Shown here piece by piece: positions 8,065 through 17,527 of a DNA stretch of 18,126 bases (positions are counted from its first letter, which is position 1; every line of letters begins with the position of its first letter). Both the position numbers and the translations under genes were made by a program. The stretch covers positions 1-18,126 of the forward strand of contig QZLH01002072.1 in the NCBI GenBank assembly GCA_003833135.1, written 5' to 3'. This DNA comes from Oehlia diaphana. Lineage: Eukaryota; Glomeromycota; Glomeromycetes; Glomerales; Glomeraceae. Under the pieces are notes generated by a model. The model did no database searches and had not been told where the DNA came from. It saw only the letters and a program-made list of their open reading frames with translations.

Positions 8065-8814
8065 TATTCCATTACGTTCATTTTTACGATTAGAATATTT
8101 ATTTACCTTTTTACATTTTATAAATTGACGTTATCAATTAATTTTATTTTCAAAACCAAAGGTGGTAATCACCATATTGCTCATTATGTTATTTATCCCA
8201 AACATTTATTTAGCCATATTAATAATTTGAAAAACAAAGGTATCATGTTCTTGGACCAAATTATTACAATTGATTCAGCGTATCTCCATGAATATCAAAA
8301 GATTAAAGGAAGCTTGCAAAACAAGTACGGAAGAATTTCAAGATGGTACATATTCCTCAAAGATTATATCGCTCCTACCAACACAGGGAGATTAAATTTT
8401 AATCTCGACCATCCTATTGTTCAAAACCCACAAATTACTCGACCCAAAACGCCTCCAACAAATGAAGATCCTATCCATTTACAAGGAAGACCCAAATGGA
8501 TTGCTTCATGGGCTCCTATCATCATGACGTGATTTATGGGGAAATTCCTACGGCTACAAATTTTCCAATACAGTTCCTATATTATACGCAGAAATTGGAT
8601 TCATAGAAATTTGGATACATCAAATTATCATAATACTCCACGTTCGCAAACCAACACAATCATCCGTCAAAGATGCTCTCTTCACTACCCTTATAAATGT
8701 ATTGTTCAATTGAAATATTCTAATAGTATTTTGATCAACACCTTATCATTAAACATGAAAAAGAAATTACTTCCTGTAGTCAATTATCGTTATGACAAAT
8801 ATTTTGATAAATAA
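8065..8814 (+). pseudogene. LINE-type retroelement fragment (region between RT and RNase H)
   Basis: One frame is open from 8065 to 8814 except for a single TGA at 8530-8532. Readable blocks are NNLKNKGIMFLDQIITIDSA, KYGRISRWYIFLKDYI, RPKWIASWAP, and after the stop IRRNWIHRNLD and QRCSLHYPYKCIVQLKYSNS. The order MFLDQ, ...W(F/Y)..L, W.ASW.P, and a basic Cys/His-containing stretch matches what I recall of Rhizophagus reverse transcriptase/RNase H proteins downstream of the RT fingers and palm. No RT catalytic YxDD or RNase H acids are present. It is therefore an internal fragment, with no credible ATG at the left end. TAA ends it at 8814. Confidence 0.5.
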
Positions 8815-10129
8815 GAATTTTTTGTGAAATCATTAATTATATGAAATATATTAAAATTTTAAATACAGTATTAGTGTTATTCCAGTTTGCTTTAAATATT
8901 TTTCCGACTGAATTATTATTATTTTCAATTTTTTTTTTTATTTTTAAATTCGTTAATCGTTATGATCATAGTATGTAATAAAATTATTCTCTTATCCAAT
9001 CAACGTAATTGAAATTTTTATTTTGTTATTCGGTTATCGACATTTTGTAAAAAAAAACCGTTTTTATTTTTTCTTTAGCACTCAAATGGTTTCTTATATA
9101 AAATTTAATTGTACTGCCGATTTTTATGTTTATCGTTAATCATTTAGTTGTAAGAACAGGTTTTGACCGCTATCAATTATAAGATTGTTCAAAAATGTTA
9201 ATCTCCGCTGATTCCTAACCCATATTAGGTTAGGAATAAAATACTGACATAATCAGATCGTTCACAAGTTTGATGGTCTAACATGTGATATAATAAGTGC
9301 TTACACGGTTACACCCGAAAGATCATCCTATAATGTTCTAAAATTTCGTAAATACATAATTATGTACAGTATATCTTTTTTTTTTTAGATAACGCCAGCC
9401 AGCTTACATGGTTCCATTACATAGAATCCAATTATTCCAATAAATGACTTATTTACTATATTTAAGAATAGCTCGTTCGAAATCTTTGTTTGAAATTGCA
9501 ACTTATTATAGGTAACATTAATTTCTTAAATATTATTAATGTTTTACAAGAAATATTTTTTTTTTTTTTGTGATCTTTAAAAATATAAGTTTTAATGTAA
9601 AGTAAAAAAAAAAAAAAAATAATAAATTCTTATTAAAAACGCAAATTCTTTTTTTTTCATTATCTAACAAATTAACAAATAAAATTTATAAATAATAAAA
9701 ATCCGTTTAAAAAAGGTTCTTAACTGGTCACCACACATCAAATCTTCTAGTTATTAAACAAAAACGTATAATACACAAAAAATTATTAGATTCTCATTTG
9801 TTATTTCTCTTAATAGTTCATGAAGAAATATGACTGGGACTAATTTTAATGTGCTTTCCTAGTATTTTTAATTGAAAGAATATAATTAAATTAAATTAAA
9901 TTAATATTTATCATTATTTCTACTAGTGTTGTTATATTGATTCTTCAATATTTCGCTTAATTCCAAGTAAATTTTGTCTACTAAGATATAAAATTTCATT
10001 GGTTAAATTGTTAAATTTAGATTTTGTAAAGATAAACGAAAATATTTTTACTTTAAAATTGATTTAACTATTTAAATAGTATCATATTATAATTTTATTC
10101 TTTTCAGTACAGTATCTTTTGAAGAATAT
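8815..10129. other. AT-rich stretch without a recognised gene
   Basis: No coding frame stands out. It contains the hairpin at 9211-9237, T and A tracts (about 9379-9390, 9558-9570, 9604-9620) and an ATTAA repeat near 9885-9904. The patch at 9390-9430 (CGCCAGCCAGCTTACATGGT) is GC-richer and unexplained. Confidence 0.4.
9211..9237. repeat. Perfect 10-bp hairpin with 7-nt loop
   Basis: ATTCCTAACC (9211-9220) pairs exactly with GGTTAGGAAT (9228-9237) around CATATTA. No T-run follows on either side, so it is not a bacterial-type terminator. Its role is unknown. Confidence 0.6.
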
Positions 10130-10610
10130 TTAGACGAAGCATTTAGAAATAGATTTTAATGATCTACTTGCATAAATAGCACTTGGATGAAGGTATTCAT
10201 TAAACTCAAGTCTGAGTTTCTTTAAATATATTAATTCTTTTCTTTTTTTTTTTCTGCTTGATTAATTGTTCTATATCCTTATTTCTAATTTCTGTAATAC
10301 CATCTACCAAGAGTTTTACGAATTTCTGTCATAGTAGATCTTTTTTTGGGGGTCGGGATCTCAACAACTTTTCATTAAATTGGCAAAGCATTTTGGTGTG
10401 TCTTCTGTAATATTAGGTCGTTCCCATCAAGAATTTTATAAACAAGCTGAATATTATGTCCAACATTAGTTTACTGTTATAAGTTCCCAAACTCATATAC
10501 AAGAAACAAACATAAGATTCTTTAGAAAATCTAGATCCTCTAAATATTTCTGGTGCAATATAAGGTATCACTCCATATATTTCATTATTTGATGACGTTG
10601 ATGTCTTTTT
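10130..10610 (-). pseudogene. Decayed C-terminal half of a TKL-like protein kinase
   Basis: Reading right to left the pieces are STSSNNEIYGVIPYIAPEIF (activation segment with APE), RGSRFSKES, a degraded VYxFxM region, KILDG-like text in another frame, KMLCQFNEKLLRS, KKRSTMTEIRKTLGRWYY (the xxRPT..E.. end of the kinase fold) and EYLHPSAIYASRSLKS, the C-terminal motif of this family. At least three frame changes and several stops break it. No glycine loop, HRD or DFG was found upstream, so the 5' half is missing. The family signals in the cytoplasm; this copy cannot. The 68-codon frame at 10568-10774 is an unrelated shadow. Confidence 0.75.
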
Positions 10611-10836
10611 TCAATTGATGATTTTTCTCGTCGGAATAATATGTATAATAAATAAAGAAATTGAGTGAATAATACTATATACGACGAATATAATATCATA
10701 AATATCCTTCTGATATTTGTCACAAAATATCCAATCTTTGAAACTCTTTTGTATGTAGATTTGACGCAGCACAACTACACATTACATAATTCAAACTAAC
10801 TTTTACTAAATATTTTATATTTTATTTATTAATAAA

Positions 10837-11041
10837 TCATTTTTTAATCTTCCTTCTCCCGACTCATTTATGGCCTATTTGCTAAACCAAAATATTTCAG
10901 GATACAATCCAAGAATCGTTCCCGCTTCCCAATACTAGGATGAAGCAAGCATTGATCGAAACTAGTATCCCAAACCCGCAGCGGTTCATTAAAGAATATA
11001 TGGAATCCATTAGTTGGAGTAATGGTTTTTATGTTGGCTAA
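10837..11041 (+). pseudogene. Frameshifted fragment resembling the C-terminus of a D5-like helicase-primase
   Basis: Frame A reads LPSPDSFMAYLLNQNISGYN, PRIVPASQY and TAG. Frame B, shifted by one base at about 10930-10942, continues NTRMKQALIETSIPNPQRFI, KEYMESISW and ends in TAA at 11041. The pattern xxYLLxxx(I/L)SxxNPRxxPxTxxKxxxxxxSxPxPxxFI resembles the segment after the ATPase core in D5-like/DUF5906 helicase-primases of large DNA viruses, phages and related mobile elements. This is recalled pattern matching, not a search. Walker motifs are not in the window. The segment is richer in G+C than its flanks. Alternatives are a cellular gene relic or exon. Confidence 0.4.
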
Positions 11042-11981
11042 ATAAAAAATTATTTTTTTTTTTTTACATTGTCATCTTAAAATTCAAAATAAATATGCAT
11101 AGACTGCGAAATGTTTTTAGCTTCATCATAAAAAAGATTCTTATTAAATGACGAAATTTCTTTCTTTTATTTGTCAGCTTAGAAAAATGATAATCATGCT
11201 AATCATACGATAAGTGGCCAACATTATGTAATTCTGGCAGGTGTTATCAAAGAGGAAGATCATTTATTTAGTAAATTATAAAACAAACGTACCACATGAT
11301 CTCGACGCCAATCAATTTATTGTAACCATAATACAGTAAATCTAATTTTTTAATTATACCGGATATATCATTTTTATCGTTAACAAAATTATTATTTTTT
11401 TTATTGCTTTTAGTATAATTTCCAAAACAAACTTTTCATTATACCATTTGTTAAATTTGCCAATTACATTTAGTTATATTCTCTTTTGAATATTCGATCA
11501 CACGAGCTTACCAATTTTAGAAGTGTCTTAAATTATCTCATTTTTTTTTAAAAAAAAAAATCTCGTAGAAATACTTGACAAATTAATACGTAAATACTGT
11601 AAGTTAAATCTTAATTTAAACAAATCATATTCTGGAATATTCTGGGCGTAAAAAATTAAATAAAATATATAATCTCAATGATTATTTTTTTTAACTATAA
11701 ATTGATATTTATGCATTAGTTTTTTTACGTCTAATTATGGATTGGTGATTAGATTATTTATATACTGCTTGTTATCCAAGAATATTTTCCCAGAAAATAT
11801 TTTTTCGTAAAAGTTTAGCTTTTTAAATTTCGTTGAAAAATCCACACCCACAAATAATATAATACTAACTATACTTAGTTATTAGAATTTAAATTTAATT
11901 GCCGATCAGATTTTGTGTATTTAATAATTTTTACATACGAATTAAAAACATATTTTTTGGCTTAATAAATTGTTTATTAAA
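11042..11981. other. Intergenic region upstream of the kinase gene
   Basis: No gene seen. A T8/A11 junction lies near 11542-11561, a hairpin AATATTTT/AAAATATT at 11781-11801 and a heat-shock-like element at 11630. The last 300 bases are presumably promoter, but no confident TATA element can be chosen in DNA this AT-rich. Confidence 0.35.
11630..11642. promoter_or_regulatory. Heat-shock element-like TTCnnGAAnnTTC
   Basis: TTCTGGAATATTC is an exact three-unit match to the inverted nGAAn array bound by heat shock factor. It lies about 340 bp upstream of the kinase ATG. AT-rich DNA makes chance matches more likely, so the assignment is tentative. Confidence 0.25.
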
Positions 11982-13548
11982 ATGAATGAAATTAAACTAA
12001 GTGATGATGTAATTGAACAAATAAAAGACTTTGATTATTATTATTACTTGACTGAAGAACAAAAATCGTTAATTAATAAACTAATAACAGACAAAGAATT
12101 AAAAAAATGTTATAAAAATTACGGTTTATGTGATGATTGTTCTCAGCCCGAAACTAGTCGTTCTTATTGTCGGTCATGTAAATCACAACTTTTTAAACAA
12201 AATTTCATAAATTGGACAAGTGGAAATCATGACGTTGATGAATTTATTCAAAAAGCACAATTAAAAGCTAAAGAAACGTTCTATATTTTAGAGTGGATTG
12301 AATATGATAAATTTGAAGATGTTGAATATTTAGCAAAAGGGGGATTTGGAACTACTTTTAAAGCAGTTTGGAAAGATGGTCCTTGGACAATAAATGATAT
12401 GAGTAATCAATTGGAAAGATAAGGTGAAACAAAAGTCGCTTTAAAGTGCTTACATAATTCACAAGATATTACAGCAGATTTTTTAAAAGAAGTAAGATCT
12501 TTTTTACTGATTTTAGTAATTATTAGCCTTTATAAATGTTAAACTAACTATAATTTTTCTTTTAAGGTTGAATCAAATAATTTCGTATATAATTCTGGTT
12601 ATACAGTTCGTTGTTTTGGGATTACTAAAGATCCAAAAACAAATGATTTTATGATGGTGATGCAATTAAAAGATTGTAGTTTAAGACAACATTTAAATAA
12701 CTGCTTCATTTCAATGAGTTGGAACGATATAATCTATACTTTAAATGGTATTGCATATGGTCTTAAAGATATTCATAAAAAAGGATTAATTCATCAAGAT
12801 TTTCATTGTGGGAATATATTAAGTGATAAAACCCAGCATACGGCTTACATTACTGATTTGGGATTATGTCAACCAGCAAATGTCAAATCCTCTCAAAATA
12901 ATAATAAAAAAATATATGGAGTGTTACCTTATGTAGCTCCTGAAGTTTTAAGAGGAAAAGAATATACTCAAGCAAGTGATATTTATGGATTTGGAATTAT
13001 TGCATATGAAATTTGTACAGGTTTCCCTCCTTATTATGATATAGCTCATGATGAATTCTTAGCAATGAAAATTTGTAAAGGGTTGAGACCAAATTCTAAT
13101 TATAAAATTCCTCAATTAATTCTTGACATTATTAATCAATGTTGGGATGCAGACCCTTTAAAACGACCTAATGCAGTTGAATTATATAAGTTAATTAATA
13201 ATTTACGGCTTGATATTTTTTACGATAAAGTGGATTCTGTAATTTATGGACAAATTAAAGAAACAAATGAAATTAATAAAAAATTGTCTTTTTCATCACC
13301 TTTAATATCAACTGGTACTATAACATATATGACACATCCTCAAGCAGTTTATACAAGTAGGCTTTTAGATCTTAAAAATCTTCCAGAACAAAAAAATGCT
13401 AATAATAATGATGATTTACTTGGAATAGAATTTTCAGGTAAGCATATATAATTTGCTATAATGATTTAAACTTATTTTACAATGCTAATAATTAATATTT
13501 ATAGAATCCTTAAAAATGGATTTTACTAAACTTAATATTAATTTCTAA
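11982..13548 (+). CDS. TKL-like protein kinase with zinc-knuckle-like N-terminus, interrupted by one stop
   Basis: Exons are 11982-12491, 12567-13437 and 13505-13548 (introns GTAAG..TTTTAAG with CTAAC branch, and GTAAGC..TATAG). The ATG at 11982 begins MNEIKLSDD; the TTG upstream is not used. Residues 50-66 hold CDDC...CRSC, a probable zinc-binding pair, then NWTSGNHDVDEFIQKAQ. The kinase fold shows GGFGTTFKA (120-128), beta-3 Lys in VALK (155), HQD with catalytic Asp248, Asn253, DLG (267-269), APE (294-296), DIYGFG and KRP. The HRD Arg is Gln here. C-terminal HPQAVYTSRLLD is the family tail. An in-frame TAA at 12420-12422 (codon 147) falls between glycine loop and VALK. Length is about 474 codons. 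It would phosphorylate Ser/Thr/Tyr in cytoplasmic signalling; this copy is probably decaying unless the stop is a sequence error. Confidence 0.85.
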
Positions 13549-14592
13549 AGGTAATTAATTTTGCATGTGATTTTTTTGATCCATTAAATTTTAATTAACC
13601 TATTTTTTTGTTATTACAGATGAATATAATTAAGCTCGTATTACATAAAATTAAAGTATATATTTATTCTTATTATGTAATTATCTATTTTATTTGTATT
13701 TGTATTTTGTAATTGGAGATTGAAGGAATTATTTATGATTTAAATTTAACAAATTTTTATCCCCTGATCGGAACCATTTACACAATTATGTAAATGTAGT
13801 TATAGCTATGGTTAGCAAATTTTATATGTATTTATTTGTCCGTTTCTAGGAAATTTTGTGGTAAAAATTAACTATTGATTATACTATAATGGACTGATTT
13901 GAAAATTTGAGTAATTCGGAAAGATTTGCATTTTCCAAATGAGAAAAACTTCTTATAATTTATTTGTAATCTTAATTTTACTTTTCAAAGTGTAATAGTA
14001 ATAATTCCAAAGCTTTTTAAAATTTAACTAATAATAATAAACAAAATTTAACATAAAAGACATAATCGATGCAATATCATGTTTTTGAAATACAATCTTT
14101 TGATAGTTTAGATATAATTAATGTGCAAAATATGTATTTTTTCTATTTATTTCCTGAAACTTCACAATTTCAAAATGAAAGAAAAGAATATAAGAATACA
14201 TCTTGGCTTATATTTTTAATTTAGTTTAAATTTTGTGATATTTGGCCTTTGCTTATAATTGTTTTTTTTTTAATAACGATTTTTGGTTTTTGACATGTTG
14301 CTAGTTGTTATTAATAGAATAAATGAATAATAGATATTATTGTATATGTCTTATGTAAGCACTGAACATTTTTTGTATATGTTATTCAATCACTTTCTAA
14401 TCATGTGATACACACGTTTTCATTACTTTATATTTAAAATACACAAATTTTTGTTACTTTTGTAATTAAAATACACAAATTTTCATTAATCTTAAAATTG
14501 ATTATGAGTCAAGTTTTAAATTGATATTTAGACAATAACTTTGTGAGGGGGTACCTGGAGGAAGTTTGATAATAATATTAGTTTTATTAGCC
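13549..14592. other. Kinase 3' region and intergenic spacer
   Basis: A third intron-like segment, GTAATT..TTACAG (13551-13619), follows the kinase stop and leads to ATGAATATAATTAA, the likely ancestral terminal mini-exon. Beyond it no gene is recognised. A 51-codon frame (14069-14224, +; MQYHVFEIQSFDSLDIINVQ..) is open but unrecognised. ATTAAAATACACAAATTTT repeats in tandem at about 14433-14482. Confidence 0.4.
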
Positions 14593-16457
14593 TTATTGAT
14601 GGTAGATAATTATTTTTTTTCTATTATAAGCAATCATTGGAGAATCAGAATGACAAGGTGGCTTGAAAGGTGCTGTTAAGGGTTTATAACTTTTTGATAT
14701 CTGACTTGAGCTTTTAATTTTTTGAATTTCAGGAACTTGATCTGGAATTTCTTGAATTGTGGAAACCTGAATTTCTTGAACTGGAGTTTCTTGAAATGGT
14801 GAAACCTGAATTTCTCATAATGGAGTTTTTTGAATATTTTGAGTTTTTTAAATTATAGATAATTCAGTTTCTTGTGATTCAGACAAACCTATAAATATTT
14901 AAATAGTTTAATATTAACTAAATAGCAAAATATTTTAAATAACGTTTAAATGTTTTAAATTGTTACATTTTTCATTATCCATATCTTCATTAGACGAATT
15001 TTCAGAATAATCTTCATGCTCATCATTATGTTCATCCAAATTATTTTCACGTAAAGTAAAGGGAATCAATATTGCAGTATTTAATACTTGTTGATCATCA
15101 CTAGGTTTACAAAATTTTCACAAGACTGATGACCAGAAAATGATTGCAAATCAGAATCAGAGAGCCCATTATCTTTTAACATTTGAATTGTAGTACGATG
15201 ACAAGAATGATTTGTAATTAAACATCCATTGTCAAGATTAATACCAGTATTTGTTGCAATATCATTATACATTTTTCTAAGTTTTGAATAACCTATGGGT
15301 TTATTTTTAAACCAATTGCCTTTTTTTAAATCTTTTATAGTAATGGTTGATAGTTAATTATAAATAAATAATAAATATATTGTATAATAATTATAATGTA
15401 GTACCTTTCTTCTTTCTACAAGTTTCATGAAATAAAGCATCTTGTGAAGAAGTTGAATGTGGTAATTTAGGCTGTTCCAAATTAATTGTTTGTTTAATGT
15501 CCAGGCCTTTTGAAAAAATTAAGGGGGGAGGGGGGCTTAAATTAAACAAACAAAATAAATAAACATAGGAAAATTTGAAAATTACAGGCAAAATTTAAAG
15601 GCACTATATGTTTAATAGCTTTCAAATTTTTTCAAAAATAGAGGGGGTATTTGTTAATATGTGTTTATTAAATCTCAAATTTTTTAAAAAATAGAGAGGG
15701 GGAGGACGTTAAACAAATAATCAAGTTGGAACGGCTTAAGATAAAAATAGAAGAATATCTTTTATAGGGGTATATTGATTGCCAGATGAATCAGGAGGTA
15801 TAGGAATATGACATGAACTTGATTTTCCATGTTTATTTCTATAAAAAGCTCCACCCTGGTTATTTTTCTCTTTATGTAATACAAGTTCTAAGCCTCCATC
15901 CTGATGATGGTTAAGATCTTTCCTACAAATCCTATTTACATCTCCACCATGCAATCCACATAACAAACATAACCAGAAAAAAACTTGATGTGTAAGTGAT
16001 TCATTTGAGTTAATATCCATATATGGGTGATCAAGTATCTGTTTAATTTCTTTGGCAGACAATCCATCAGATTTTTTAGGATTACCTAAACCCACATCTT
16101 GTAAGTTCTCATTTTTCCATCTAGTGTGCAAAGAGTATGAGGAAACTTGTAATGATCCCAGATTTTTATTGGTTAAAGAACATTATGTTCTTTAAGATAT
16201 CTATTTAATGCACTATAACAATTGTGAACAGATTCAACTTTATAATTAGAGCCATCTTCTTTTTTCAAACATGTTATAAATTGACAAAAATAATTTTCCA
16301 AATCATCTATAGAATCTATTGATTCAATAGATTTAGTTATTCCACAACTTTTGCTAAAACGATCAACAACTCATAACCATTTAGTAGTATTTCATTCAGT
16401 ATTTGAAACAAGTGAAGCTTTTTGCAAATTATTTATTTCTTGTGTTGGTAGTTGCAT
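14593..16457 (-). pseudogene. Crypton-derived tyrosine recombinase-like gene (KIAA1958/DUF3504 type), decayed
   Basis: From ATG 16457 the pieces read MQLPTQEINNLQKASL, DDLENYFCQFITCLKKEDGS, VHNCYSALNRYLKEHNVL, GLSAKEIKQILDHPYMD, VFFWLCLLCGLHGGDVNRIC, LELVLHKEKNNQGGAFYRNK, IPIPPDSSGNQYTPIKDI, then WFKNKPIGYSKLRKMYND, TNHSCHRTTIQMLKDNGLSD and FSGHQS. This is the N-domain plus catalytic fold of Crypton-type recombinases, with HxxR-like and GH motifs. An acidic segment (DEHNDEHEDYSENSSNED) and a Gln/Glu-repeat tail (QETPVQEIQVSTIQEIPDQV) follow. Stops in the N-domain (NTE*, WL*, VL*), a shift near 16110, a stop after DILLFLS (15736-15738), a shift near 15110 and stops in the tail kill it. Probable introns are 15332-15404 and 14889-14966. 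The nucleophile Tyr expected after GH is not visible. The product would be nuclear. Confidence 0.75.
15505..15715. repeat. Three related G-run units inside the recombinase pseudogene
   Basis: Units of the form CAAATTTTTT(C/A)AAAAATAGAGGGGG followed by TTAA(T/A)..AAACAAA occur at about 15623 and 15676 (53 bp apart). A more diverged one starts near 15508, with G6-A-G6 at 15523-15535. They separate the catalytic exon ending at 15736 from the exon ending at 15405, so they are a tandemly repeated insertion or a swollen intron. The G6-A-G6 block could form a G-quadruplex in the + strand. Confidence 0.5.
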
Positions 16458-16655
16458 AAAATTAATATACATGATAATAGAGAAATAAAGGATTTTTTAG
16501 TAAATAAAAAAAAAAAGAAAATAATGGTTGAAAATTAGGAAATGGGAGTATAAAAAAGTTATTAAAAAGCCAGGTAAAAGTTAAATAAAAGTTTAAAATG
16601 ATTGAACAACATAAAAAATGTCCAGTGCTTACATCATACATATCTAATAACTTTA

Positions 16656-16780
16656 TTATCCATCATGTTTATGATAACTGATTTACACAAGGATGCTACT
16701 CTATCATGTGGCCTTCGGCCACATGATATACATAGCAATCCTAATGGTAAATCAGTTATCATCTACAACATGATGGATAA
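16656..16780. mobile_element. 125-bp foldback (hairpin) element
   Basis: The whole segment folds on itself. The left arm begins TTATCCATCATGTTTATGAT and the right arm inverted begins TTATCCATCATGTTGTAGAT. Both run through GATAACTGATTTAC and end in ATCATGTGGCC around a TTC centre (16714-16716). The arms of about 60 bp pair with a few small bulges. No coding content belongs to it; the 133-codon frame over 16602-17003 is a shadow. No clear target duplication is seen at the ends. It resembles a foldback MITE. Confidence 0.75.
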
Positions 16781-17060
16781 CAATTACTTATATGCATATA
16801 TTTATTTATTTGTTCTTATAGGAATTGAACAATTTACTAAATATTTAGTAATATTTACTATTTATTTATTTATTTATTTACAAATTCAAAACACAATTTT
16901 ACAATTTATTTACAAATTCAATAAGATTTCAATAATACATTTTACAATTTTGATTAAATCAGCTAACTTTATTATGACCAAATCTCGATTAAAAGTTTCA
17001 TGATATGGTCAATATTTGGTTTCAATATTAAAAGTTTTGTAAAGTATAATTGCTTTTTAG
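16781..17060. other. AT-rich spacer with (TTTA)n
   Basis: (TTTA)n at about 16860-16880 and the repeated word ATTTACAAATTCAA near 16877 and 16909. No gene is seen. The last bases (TGCTTTTTAG) look like a splice acceptor for the following open frame. Confidence 0.45.
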
Positions 17061-17336
17061 AAAGAGATTTGTGAAGAAGACCTTGCTGCCATTTTCATAG
17101 TACTGTCTGTAAACAAAATTGTTAGAAGGACATTTTCCAGACAGGTTTGGCCAGAGTTATGCAGAGCTATGTACGAACATGTGATCAAACTGATCATTAT
17201 CATTGGAAATGGTTTTATATTATTATTTGATAATTTATATCTCATAATTGGAAAAGTTATAAAAAAGGATTTATTTAAATTACAAACTAAGAAACTTGTA
17301 AAATACTTTACTACTCTAGTCTTAGTGTTTAAATAA
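17061..17336 (+). other. 91-codon unrecognised open frame, possible 3' exon
   Basis: The frame runs from just after TTTTTAG to TAA 17334-17336 and reads KEICEEDLAAIFIVLSVNKI, VRRTFSRQVWPELCRAMYEH and so on, becoming AT-rich and hydrophobic afterwards. The first half is richer in G+C than its flanks and amphipathic, as in a real exon. There is no early ATG, and an in-frame TAG sits directly before it, so it would need splicing. The reverse strand is also open for 62 codons (17057-17245), so the strand is uncertain. No family recognised. Confidence 0.25.
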
Positions 17337-17426
17337 TTATAAGTATAATAAAAAAAAAAAGGAATTATTTAAATTACAAACTAAGAAATAAAATATTTTA
17401 CTACTCTAGTCTTAGTGTTTAAATAA
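17271..17426. repeat. Tandem duplication of about 65 bp
   Basis: TTATTTAAATTACAAACTAA...CTCTAGTCTTAGTGTTTAAATAA at 17271-17336 recurs at 17365-17426, 90-94 bp on. The second copy lacks four bases (GAAACTTGTAAAAT versus GAAATAAAAT). An A-rich spacer lies between them. The first copy forms the end of the 91-codon open frame. Confidence 0.75.
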
Positions 17427-17527
17427 ATCTAATAAGAATAAAATAAAGAACAATTTCTTTTAAATGTATAATAACAAATATCACTTAAAAAACTATAATT
17501 TTTTTTTTAAAAACAGACAATGACTAG

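Noticed and set aside
9211..9237. Bacterial-type terminator
   Set aside because: The hairpin lacks a T-run, and the introns and gene families point to a eukaryote.
10568..10774. 68-codon reverse-strand frame as a separate gene
   Set aside because: It overlaps the dead kinase in another frame and shows no motif.
11331..11600. Second CAGT-ended MITE between TACAGTAAAT and TACTGTA
   Set aside because: Beyond CAGTA the two ends do not match when inverted.
12399..12420. Tiny intron removing the kinase stop (GTAATC..AAG, 21-22 nt)
   Set aside because: It is far shorter than the 69-89 bp introns seen in this window and has no branch site, so a nonsense change is simpler.
16602..17003. 133-codon + frame as a gene
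   Set aside because: It runs through the 125-bp foldback element and a (TTTA)n tract; the peptide reflects these repeats.
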